From: Deltaproteobacteria bacterium
GTDB taxonomy: Bacteria; Desulfobacterota; BSN033; UBA1163
Direction of reading: 5' to 3'
Length of the DNA: 6,862 nucleotides
Assembly (NCBI GenBank): GCA_016875155.1
Contig: VGSD01000157.1
Span: forward strand, 1 to 6,862
Position numbers and translations under genes: made by a program. Shown here piece after piece: positions 1-6,440 of this stretch; the first letter of the stretch is position 1; every line of letters begins with the position of its first letter. A model generated the notes under the pieces. It was given only the letters and a program-made list of their open reading frames with translations. It was not told where the DNA came from and ran no database searches.

Positions 1-1047
1 GCAACAGCGAATAAAAAAATTCCAAGGTTGATGAGTTTTACAGGAGGATTCGACCTTTCCTCTGCGAGCGGTCTTGAATCAACGTTTGATGAAAGAGAAC
101 CCGCTGAATTCATGTCCAGTGCGTTTGGAACAGAGCATTATGAAATGGTCATGCATTCCGGAGATATGGCAAGGGCCATGTCTAAAATTATTTATCATCT
201 GGAAGACCTGAGAGTAGGGATGTGTTGGCAGAATTATTATATCGCTCAATTAGCAAGCAAATTTGTAAAAGTTGTTCTTTCAGGTACGGGGGGGGATGAA
301 AATTTTGCCGGTTATCCTTGGCGTTACCTCACTGTTCTCAATAAAGACAACCATGAGAAGGTCAAGTACTACTTTCAATATTGGAACCGACTCATCCCGG
401 AAGACCAAAAGAAAGACTTTTTTAATTCACATGTTCTAAATTCTGTTGACGAGGAATACCCTTTTCGAGTGTTCAATGACATTTTGGTGGATTCGAATAA
501 AAGAGATCCCTTTGAAATCACTTTATCGACCTGTCTCTATTTTGAACTCAAAACCTTTTTGCACGGCCTATTTCTTATTGAAGATAAAATCTCTATGGCT
601 CATTCCCTCGAGACAAGAGTCCCATTTTTAGATAATGACCTGGTCTCATTTGTGCAAAGAATTCCAAGTGAATATAAGCTTCAGCCAATAAACAGGATGA
701 TCCCCGTTGAGGAGAATATCGTAGGGGCGAAGACGAAATTCTTTGCCCAATCGAATACCGGGAAATATATTTTTCGTAAAGCGATGAAGGGGGTGGTTCC
801 AGATGAGATTCTTGACCGAAAGAAACAGGGATTTAGTCCTCCGGACCAGTCATGGTATCGAGGTCCAACGATGGGATATATTCAAGAGATGCTATTGAAT
901 GAAAAAAGCCTTTCCAGAGGTTTTTTTAACCCACCCTATATTCGTCGTATCGTTCATGAGCATACGGAAGGGAAAGTCAATCACCGGTTACTCATTTGGT
1001 CACTGCTCAGTTTTGAGTGGTGGAATAGGATATTTTTCGATGAATAG
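1..1047 (+). CDS. Asparagine synthase-like amidotransferase, C-terminal synthetase domain (5' partial)
   Basis: The frame is open from base 1 and ends at TAG 1045-1047, giving 348 visible residues. The N-terminal glutaminase domain and true start lie upstream, off the window. Family members bind ATP, adenylate a carboxylate and transfer ammonia from glutamine to form an amide. Numbering visible residues from base 1, the PP-loop is T14-G-G-F-D-L-S-S, followed by S94-G-T-G-G-D-E, the segment E194-DKISMAHSLETRVPFLD-211, a later KQGFSPP stretch and a family-like C-terminal tail (LLIWSLLSFEWW). The PP-loop departs from the usual SGGxDS: T replaces the first S and L19 replaces the last S. In polysaccharide loci such proteins are usually assumed to amidate a sugar acid or other precursor rather than make free asparagine; that is inference. 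It overlaps the next gene by 8 bases. Family assignment is firm, substrate unknown. Confidence 0.93.
   Translation, partial: ATANKKIPRLMSFTGGFDLSSASGLESTFDEREPAEFMSSAFGTEHYEMVMHSGDMARAMSKIIYHLEDLRVGMCWQNYYIAQLASKFVKVVLSGTGGDENFAGYPWRYLTVLNKDNHEKVKYYFQYWNRLIPEDQKKDFFNSHVLNSVDEEYPFRVFNDILVDSNKRDPFEITLSTCLYFELKTFLHGLFLIEDKISMAHSLETRVPFLDNDLVSFVQRIPSEYKLQPINRMIPVEENIVGAKTKFFAQSNTGKYIFRKAMKGVVPDEILDRKKQGFSPPDQSWYRGPTMGYIQEMLLNEKSLSRGFFNPPYIRRIVHEHTEGKVNHRLLIWSLLSFEWWNRIFFDE
288..295 (+). repeat. G8 homopolymer tract inside the asparagine synthase-like gene
   Basis: Eight consecutive G lie within the codons for the conserved SGTGGDE motif (last base of ACG, two GGG codons, first base of GAT). The tract is in frame and the motif is intact, so this copy reads as functional. 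A tract of this length can slip during replication, and it is also a place where a base-count error could arise. Confidence 0.8.
1027..1030 (+). promoter_or_regulatory. Ribosome binding site (AGGA) for the acyltransferase
   Basis: AGGA lies 9 bases before ATG 1040 and inside the end of the preceding gene. It supports ATG 1040 as the start rather than an upstream in-frame ATG at 899, which would place 47 codons inside the amidotransferase gene. Confidence 0.55.
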
Positions 1048-1612
1048 AGAAATGATTAAAAAAGAGCTCATGGAGATTTTTAGGGAATTTCGTGACCGTC
1101 GAATGCGGCAATGGAGAAGGGTTCTACCGATTGGGGATGAAATCTCGGACCGATGGGAAAAGGCGAAATATCTGGGGTTTGGAGAAGGAACGAGTATTTA
1201 CGACAGTAGTTTAGTCATCGGAGATGTCAAGGTAGGCAAACAGACTTGGATCGGACCTTTCACCATATTAGATGGTTCTGGAGGGCTGGAAATTGGGGAC
1301 CATTGCAGTATTTCATCAGGTGTCCAAATCTATTCCCATGATACCATCTTTTGGGCTCTTTCCGGTGGGAAGATGGAATACACCCGGGGAAAAACGACCA
1401 TCGGTCATTGTTCCTATATTGGCCCTAACACGGTTGTGAGTCGGGGAGTGACCATCGGAAATCATTGTCTCGTTGGTGCGAATAGCCTGGTGAACAGTGA
1501 TCTCGAAGCCTATTCCATCGCTATGGGTTCGCCTTGCCAGGTAGTGGGTAGGGTGAATATCGATGACAAGGGGCAAGTCGAACTTTTAATTAATAAGGAT
1601 TTGAAACGATGA
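1040..1612 (+). CDS. Left-handed beta-helix (hexapeptide) acyltransferase, WbbJ/NodL-like
   Basis: A 190-residue protein, a normal length for a trimeric O-acetyltransferase of the LacA/NodL/WbbJ type, which transfers an acyl group from acyl-CoA to a sugar hydroxyl in the cytoplasm. A basic, probably helical N-terminus (about residues 1-45, rich in K, R, E and M) precedes hexapeptide repeats of the [LIV]-G-x4 kind: IGDVKVGKQTWIG, LEIGDHCSISSG, then after a loop TTIGHCSYIGPNTV and VTIGNHCLVGANSLV. H100 in YSHDT sits where the catalytic histidine of this family is expected. The C-terminus carries the usual GSPCQVVGRV turn. ATG 1040 overlaps the previous stop by 8 bases (translational coupling), and the stop overlaps the next start in an ATGA. 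Acetyl donor and glycan acceptor are inferred from context; the fold is clear. Confidence 0.9.
   Translation: MNREMIKKELMEIFREFRDRRMRQWRRVLPIGDEISDRWEKAKYLGFGEGTSIYDSSLVIGDVKVGKQTWIGPFTILDGSGGLEIGDHCSISSGVQIYSHDTIFWALSGGKMEYTRGKTTIGHCSYIGPNTVVSRGVTIGNHCLVGANSLVNSDLEAYSIAMGSPCQVVGRVNIDDKGQVELLINKDLKR
1595..1599 (+). promoter_or_regulatory. Ribosome binding site (AAGGA) for the Trm112-methyltransferase
   Basis: AAGGA lies 9 bases before ATG 1609. It favours ATG 1609, in the ATGA overlap with the acyltransferase stop, over the second ATG at 1615. Confidence 0.55.
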
Positions 1613-2733
1613 AAATGGCAATCCTTGAATACCTGGTCTGTCCTGTTTGTGGTAGACCATTCAAAATAGAGTGTTTTAGCGAAAAGAACGGGGAAATTAA
1701 GGATGGACTGTTGACCTGTGCATGTGGGCAGTGGTTTCCTATTATTCATTTTATTCCGAGGCTTCTCCTAAGCGATTATCGGAAGGATTACGGAAGCTTT
1801 TTAAAAAAGCATGGTTTCAACCATTTACATGAGAAGAAACCGGGAACATCCCACACAGATTCACCGATGGCGCAAGTTCAAAAAAGTTTCGGATCCAAGT
1901 GGATGTCTCAGCCCTCCTGGGGCATAGGGGGAGAGACGAAGAGCTTTATGAAGGAATGGATGATGAAGAAATATGGATGGAAAGATGAAAAAACCTTTAG
2001 CGCTTCTTTAAGCGAACGGAAACGCATTTTGGATGCAGGGGCTGGACTGGGCCGTGTAATGATGGACTTTTGTACAGTGGGCAAAAAGGGGGAAGTATTT
2101 GGAGTAGACCTCAGCGAGACTGTGGAAGCCGCTTATCAAAATACGAAAGGGTATTCTAATGCCCACATCATCCAAGCGGATTTCATGAGGCTCCCTTTTA
2201 AGAAAGGAAGTTTTGACTTTATTTTTTGTGAAGGGGTTCTTCATCATACCCGTGACACGAAGAAAGCCTTTCAATCCCTCCTCCGCTTCCTGGCTCCGAG
2301 AGGAGAAATCGCCATCTATGTCTATAAGAAGAAAGGCCCCATCCGAGAGTTTTGTGACGATACCATGAGAAAATTTAGTACGAGACTGTCAGATCAGGAA
2401 TGCTGGGAATTTTCAAGAAGGATTACAAGGTTCGGGAAAGCCTTATCGGGTCTCAACATTGATTTTGAGATACCGGAGGATATTCCCAGCTTAGAGATAA
2501 AAGCCGGAACATATAATCTTCAAAGGTTTTTTTATTACCATATCTTTAAGTGTTTTTGGAATGACGAATTTAGTTTTGATGAAAACAACCTGATCAATTT
2601 TGACTGGTATCATCCGGCTTATGCTTGGAGGCATACCTCGGAGGAATTGAGGGGTTGGTGTGTAGAAAACAACCTCGATATCCTCTGGTGGTTCGAAGAA
2701 GAGTCTGGTATTACCTTTCGTTGCAAGAAATAA
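1609..2733 (+). CDS. Trm112-like zinc-ribbon / class I SAM-dependent methyltransferase
   Basis: A 374-residue two-domain protein. Residues 1-55 form a Trm112-like zinc ribbon with paired cysteines C11-PV-C14 and C37-A-C39 and the typical ending G-QWFPI-x-FIPRLL. Residues about 135-260 are a Rossmann SAM-binding methyltransferase core: motif I I140-LDAGAGLG-148, the ribose-contacting acid D167 in VFGVDLSE, and FDFIFCEGVLHH ending at H213. An aromatic C-terminal region (about 310-374, with NFDWYHPAYAWRHT) follows, which I recognise as recurring in this kind of protein but cannot assign. Such enzymes methylate small molecules or sugars; here a glycan precursor is the likely substrate, by context only. 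It starts in an ATGA overlap with the acyltransferase, and 15 bases separate it from the next gene. The methyltransferase call is firm; the substrate is unknown. Confidence 0.9.
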   Translation: MKMAILEYLVCPVCGRPFKIECFSEKNGEIKDGLLTCACGQWFPIIHFIPRLLLSDYRKDYGSFLKKHGFNHLHEKKPGTSHTDSPMAQVQKSFGSKWMSQPSWGIGGETKSFMKEWMMKKYGWKDEKTFSASLSERKRILDAGAGLGRVMMDFCTVGKKGEVFGVDLSETVEAAYQNTKGYSNAHIIQADFMRLPFKKGSFDFIFCEGVLHHTRDTKKAFQSLLRFLAPRGEIAIYVYKKKGPIREFCDDTMRKFSTRLSDQECWEFSRRITRFGKALSGLNIDFEIPEDIPSLEIKAGTYNLQRFFYYHIFKCFWNDEFSFDENNLINFDWYHPAYAWRHTSEELRGWCVENNLDILWWFEEESGITFRCKK

Positions 2734-2748
2734 ATAGAGAGAGCAGTT

Positions 2749-5658
2749 ATGGAATTATACTCTATTCATCTTGTAAATATCGTCCCTCTCAGTGGAGGTA
2801 TCAATAAAAATGACCCGATGCATGCCCCCCTGGGGATTTTATATGTGGGATCTGCGTTGAAGCGGAAAGGATTTAATGTTGTTTTACATCATATCACTTC
2901 AGAAGAAATTGACGGCGCGGTCTCCCAGATCATTTCTGATCATCCTCTTTTTGTTGGGTTCTCGGTCCTCTCGGGTCTTACTACCTATTATTCGGCGAAG
3001 ATGTCAGAAAAAATTAAACAACGGTCCAAAATACCCATCCTATGGGGAGGACACCATCCATCTCTACTGGGGCAACAATGTCTAGGCGAAACATACATTG
3101 ATTTTATATGCATTGGTGAGGGAGAGGAAACAGCGGTGGAGTTTGCCGAGGCACTACAGGATAGGCAATCACCAGAAGGCATTCGCGGTATTGGATATAA
3201 AAGAAATGGACAACCTATCATTGACGCCACCAGGGGGTGGATCAAAGACTTGGACCAATTGGATCTGGATTGGGATTTATTGGATATCCAAAGGTATTAC
3301 CCCAGAGTCAGGGATTGGTATAGGTTGCCTCCAAATCTAAATGAAAGGATAGGAGAGAAGCGGTTTGTAACACTCTTTTCTTCTCGCGGATGTCCCTTTA
3401 ATTGTGGATTCTGTTCCACAAGGGAATATTCTGGTGAGCTCTGGAGGGCTCACTCTGTTGATTACATCATGAAACAGATTTTGAAGCTCGAACAGAGAAT
3501 TGGCCCTGTTGGTATGGTCGCTTTTTCTGATGATAATTTAATGGTCAATGAAAAACGAGGTCTTTCGATACTAGAAGCGTTATATGAAAAAGGCATTATC
3601 GTTGATTACGTCAACATTCGCATCGATCAGTTAAAAGATCAACTAATTGAGAATTTTGCCAAATATGAGGTTCACTCGGTTTTCTTTGGTTTCGAATCCG
3701 GCAACACAAGGCTCCTGAAATTGATGAATAAAAATATTTCTCCAGAACAGATATTAGACCGGGTGAGAGCCTTACAACGTTTTCCTCAAATTACGTTGGT
3801 TGCTTCTGGAATACTCGGAATACCAACAGAGACGGAGGAAGAAATACGGAATGATATTGCTTTTGCTCTGAAGCTACACAGTATGATTCAAAATGGGATT
3901 GTATCATTGTTCCGTTTTATACCGCTTCCGGCTACCAGCCTGACCGAGTTGGCAGTAAAAGATGGTTTTAAGTTACCTGAACATACAACCGATTGGCGGA
4001 TCATCGATCCTCAATTCGAAGGATACCAAATGAGCTGGTTACCGTGGATGACTCCTGAAAAGCTAAGAAAATTGTACCTCACCCAGACGTTAATTCGTAA
4101 CTATATGCCAAAGGTTACGAAAACCATGATATTGGGAAGTGTGTACTTTAAAGCTTTCTTGGCGATTAATCGCTGGCGTTTGAAGTATCAGAATTTCTTT
4201 GGTCTGACAATTCAATGGAAACTGGAGCAACTGATCAGGCAGTTTGGGATTCGCTTTTTACGGCCACTGTTAACCGATCATGACCGTGGGAACGGGTGCG
4301 CTCGTGAGAAAAATGGTCTTGCTTTCAATAAGATAGGATTGCCTACCATCAAAAACATCGTCAAAGTCTGTTTGCGAGTGGTGGATCTCTGTGCAGCCAT
4401 TCCGATCTGCTTATGTACTCCCTTTGTTTCTCCCATCAGCCAATACTTTATTCGGGTGAACAAGAAGTTTAAGGGGGAAAAGAATGTCCTTTTTCTTTCT
4501 GGTGGGTCAACCTTAGAAGATTGTTACAAGAAGTTTGGAAGCCTTGAGCCTCTTTTCAATTACGATGGACCCATTAAGAGTTTTAACCGGGTGGTCCTAT
4601 TTTGGTATCCGGTTAGGAATAATCTAACGGTAACCTTCCGTGATGACTATATCATTCATGAGCGGAAAGGGATCAGATTTCTCCCCATCACATCCCATCT
4701 CCTTCTTCTTCTCGAATTCTTGTTCCTGGTGAAAAGAAACAACATCCATGTCATCAGAGCATTTGATCCCTATCAGAAGGGGTTGATGGCGTGGGCCATT
4801 TCTCGATTCACTTCTTTGCCTTGGTGTGTCTCACTCCATGCTGATTATGAAAAACGTGAAGCTCTGCAAGGGGAGGTCATTCCTAGGATGTTTGGATCGA
4901 TTAAGATAAGCCAACTGATTGAAAGGTTTGTCTATCGAAATGTAAATTTGATTCTCCCGATCAGAGAGTCCTTGGCCGCAAAGATCAAGGCGAAGGGGGG
5001 ACCGCCTGAGAAAATAAGAATCTTTCCCCATGGGATAGACCTGGGCGATTTATCCTCTTCGAATAACTTGGACTGGCTCGAGGGGAAGGAGTCATTACGT
5101 GGTAGAAAGATCATCAGCGTTGTCAGCAGGCTGGAGAAGGAGAATTACCTCACCGATGTGCTCTCTGTTACAGAAAATTTGTCTAAAAAACGCGATGATT
5201 TTGTTGTGCTCATCGCTGGCGATGGGAGCCAGAGGAAGAGTGTGGAGGCCGAGGTGACCAAGAGGGGGTTGGGAGACTATATCTTCTTATTAGGATTTAT
5301 TCCAAAAAAGTGTGTCATCAGTTTAAGACAGAACTCTTATCTCTCCCTCTGCCTGATGGGAGGTTTTTCATTAATCGAGGCTTGTGCAGCGGGGAAGCCC
5401 GTCATTTCCTATGATGTGGAATGGCATTATGAATTAGTCCACGACCATCAGACAGGGTTTTTAGTTCAGGAAGGAGATATTATGGAAGCCATGATGAAAA
5501 TTGACTACCTTCTCGATCATCCTCAGGCGGCTGACAAGATGGGAGAGAACGCGAGAGCTTTGGTATGGCAGCGACATTCATTGGAGGTAACGAGTCGGAT
5601 GAAAGATGAGGCCTATGGTGAACTCTTAGGTTGGAGGGGCTGCAAGCCCTCGAGATAA
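2749..5658 (+). CDS. Fused B12-binding radical SAM enzyme and GT4-type glycosyltransferase
   Basis: A 969-residue protein, nearly twice the length of either family alone. Residues 1-150: cobalamin-binding Rossmann domain (PLGILYVGSALKRKG; W99-GGHHP; GEGEE near 123-127); no DxHxxG, often absent in radical SAM members. Residues 205-410: radical SAM barrel with the 4Fe-4S motif C215-PFN-C219-GF-C222, F313-GFESG-318 and G357-IPTETEEE. Residues 410-508: a C-terminal tail like that of stand-alone B12 radical SAM proteins. Residues 540-568: hydrophobic stretch. Residues 578-960: GT-B glycosyltransferase with H697-AD, F759-PHGID, R794-LEK, A823-GDG, G871-GFSLIEA and Y888-DVEWHYEL. Known members of the first family do methylations and rearrangements; GT4 enzymes move sugars from nucleotide donors. 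A glycan assembly and modification role is inferred. Start ATG 2749 has only a weak GA-rich upstream stretch. No in-frame ATG occurs between residues 460 and 680, so internal restart at an ATG near the junction is unlikely. Confidence 0.88.
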   Translation: MELYSIHLVNIVPLSGGINKNDPMHAPLGILYVGSALKRKGFNVVLHHITSEEIDGAVSQIISDHPLFVGFSVLSGLTTYYSAKMSEKIKQRSKIPILWGGHHPSLLGQQCLGETYIDFICIGEGEETAVEFAEALQDRQSPEGIRGIGYKRNGQPIIDATRGWIKDLDQLDLDWDLLDIQRYYPRVRDWYRLPPNLNERIGEKRFVTLFSSRGCPFNCGFCSTREYSGELWRAHSVDYIMKQILKLEQRIGPVGMVAFSDDNLMVNEKRGLSILEALYEKGIIVDYVNIRIDQLKDQLIENFAKYEVHSVFFGFESGNTRLLKLMNKNISPEQILDRVRALQRFPQITLVASGILGIPTETEEEIRNDIAFALKLHSMIQNGIVSLFRFIPLPATSLTELAVKDGFKLPEHTTDWRIIDPQFEGYQMSWLPWMTPEKLRKLYLTQTLIRNYMPKVTKTMILGSVYFKAFLAINRWRLKYQNFFGLTIQWKLEQLIRQFGIRFLRPLLTDHDRGNGCAREKNGLAFNKIGLPTIKNIVKVCLRVVDLCAAIPICLCTPFVSPISQYFIRVNKKFKGEKNVLFLSGGSTLEDCYKKFGSLEPLFNYDGPIKSFNRVVLFWYPVRNNLTVTFRDDYIIHERKGIRFLPITSHLLLLLEFLFLVKRNNIHVIRAFDPYQKGLMAWAISRFTSLPWCVSLHADYEKREALQGEVIPRMFGSIKISQLIERFVYRNVNLILPIRESLAAKIKAKGGPPEKIRIFPHGIDLGDLSSSNNLDWLEGKESLRGRKIISVVSRLEKENYLTDVLSVTENLSKKRDDFVVLIAGDGSQRKSVEAEVTKRGLGDYIFLLGFIPKKCVISLRQNSYLSLCLMGGFSLIEACAAGKPVISYDVEWHYELVHDHQTGFLVQEGDIMEAMMKIDYLLDHPQAADKMGENARALVWQRHSLEVTSRMKDEAYGELLGWRGCKPSR
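4366..4452 (+). other. Hydrophobic segment between the radical SAM and glycosyltransferase halves
   Basis: Residues 540-568 of the fusion protein run VVDLCAAIPICLCTPF and onward with few charges, two internal prolines and three cysteines, flanked by basic residues (K535, K539, R543; R569, K572, K573). It could be a membrane-contacting or re-entrant helix that docks the glycosyltransferase at the inner membrane near a lipid-linked acceptor. It might equally be a buried helix; the assignment rests only on composition. Confidence 0.5.
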
Positions 5659-5665
5659 AAATATT

Positions 5666-5668
5666 GGA
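5666..5668 (+). promoter_or_regulatory. Weak ribosome binding site (GGA) choosing ATG 5676
   Basis: GGA stands 7 bases before ATG 5676. The alternative in-frame TTG at 5631, inside the preceding gene, has only AGG directly abutting it and a GAGG 19 bases away, so ATG 5676 is preferred. Confidence 0.4.
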
Positions 5669-5675
5669 TCTGAAA

Positions 5676-6440
5676 ATGAAATCTCCTGCTGAAGAGATCG
5701 AAAGAAATAATTCATGGTATATTGGAGACCAATTGGAGGCAGCTCAGATTTACCGACTGACGATTCAAAGGCGGTGCCAATTCATCGCTGCTGCCGTGGA
5801 GCAAGAGAAATTGCGGAAACTTGAGGGAGGCCCTATCAGGGTTCTGGACACGGGCTGTGGCGATGGGGTCTTCATCGATCTTCTCCACTCTCATTCAAGA
5901 GTAGATTTGTGGGCACTCGATTATAACCTCCTCAGACTAAAAAGAGCCAAAAGCAGATTTCCCGAGGTGCGCTTTTCACTTCAAGATTTGAAGCAGCCCA
6001 GCCTGCGGGAAGGAAAGTTTGACATAATCGTGATGAGCCAAGTGATTGAGCATATCCCAGAAGATGAAAAGGTCCTTAAAATTCTGTTCGATCTACTTCT
6101 TGACGGTGGATGCTTAATCCTTGGGACACCTAATGAAGGCTGTTTTTTAGCTCGCCTGAGAAATCATTTTTTAGAGCCTTATATCAGAAGAACAACGGAC
6201 CACATCCATTTTTATACAGAAAAGGAGGTTCGAAAAAAGATTGAAAGGACAGGGTTGATCATTCAGGGAGTCATGCGAGAAGGGTTTTTTTTCCCTTTAT
6301 CCAGGGTAAACTATCTGTTCGGATCGCACCCCTTTTTATTCAAACTGATGGATAACCTGGGGAAATTATTTCCCTCACAGGTAGCAGGGTTCTATTTTTT
6401 ATGCCGAAAAATATCTCAGCCGAGGGATAGTGTTCCTTGA
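5676..6440 (+). CDS. Class I SAM-dependent methyltransferase
   Basis: 254 residues from ATG 5676, 17 bases after the fusion gene's stop; starting at TTG 5631 would add 15 residues and overlap that gene. The core shows motif I V56-LDTGCGDG-64, the acid D82 in LWALDYN, F115-DIIVMSQVIEHI with E125-H126, and a motif III-like strand LDGGCLILGTPNE. These are standard SAM-binding marks of the Methyltransf_11/23 type. The C-terminal part (about 150-254), with ARLRNHFLEPYIRR and an aromatic-rich end (GFFFPLSRVNYLFG, AGFYFLC), is less conserved and probably shapes the acceptor site. In this locus a sugar, glycan end or polyprenyl-linked intermediate is the plausible acceptor, but nothing in the sequence identifies it. 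Its TGA stop shares one base with the flippase ATG, suggesting coupled translation. Confidence 0.88.
   Translation: MKSPAEEIERNNSWYIGDQLEAAQIYRLTIQRRCQFIAAAVEQEKLRKLEGGPIRVLDTGCGDGVFIDLLHSHSRVDLWALDYNLLRLKRAKSRFPEVRFSLQDLKQPSLREGKFDIIVMSQVIEHIPEDEKVLKILFDLLLDGGCLILGTPNEGCFLARLRNHFLEPYIRRTTDHIHFYTEKEVRKKIERTGLIIQGVMREGFFFPLSRVNYLFGSHPFLFKLMDNLGKLFPSQVAGFYFLCRKISQPRDSVP
6285..6292 (+). repeat. T8 homopolymer tract inside the second methyltransferase
   Basis: Eight T encode the FFF of EGFFFPLSR. The frame is intact on both sides. It could be a slippage site, but T tracts of this length are common in moderate-GC coding DNA. Confidence 0.6.

Noticed and set aside
899..1039. N-terminal extension of the acyltransferase from ATG 899
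   Set aside because: It would place 47 codons inside the well-conserved end of the amidotransferase gene, and the added peptide does not look like a hexapeptide acyltransferase N-terminus. ATG 1040 has an AGGA at good spacing.
1316..1749. Reverse-strand open frames of 79-86 codons opposite the acyltransferase and the Trm112-methyltransferase
   Set aside because: They lie opposite clearly conserved genes, resemble no family I know and have no context; they are antisense shadows.
2008..2274. Reverse-strand 88-codon open frame
   Set aside because: Opposite the SAM-binding core of the methyltransferase; no recognisable protein features.
2734..2748. Possible promoter or terminator in the gap before the fusion gene
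   Set aside because: Only 15 bases, GA-rich, with no hairpin and no room for promoter boxes; treated as an ordinary intra-operon spacer.
2625..2807. 60-codon forward frame spanning the junction before the radical SAM gene
   Set aside because: Overlaps two strongly supported genes in a different frame and its translation has no family character.
4280..4336. ATGA at 4280-4283 as a hidden stop/start overlap separating the radical SAM and glycosyltransferase genes
   Set aside because: The TGA and the ATG are both in frames other than the one used by either half, and the frame from this ATG closes at TAG 4334. Two compensating frameshifts would be needed.
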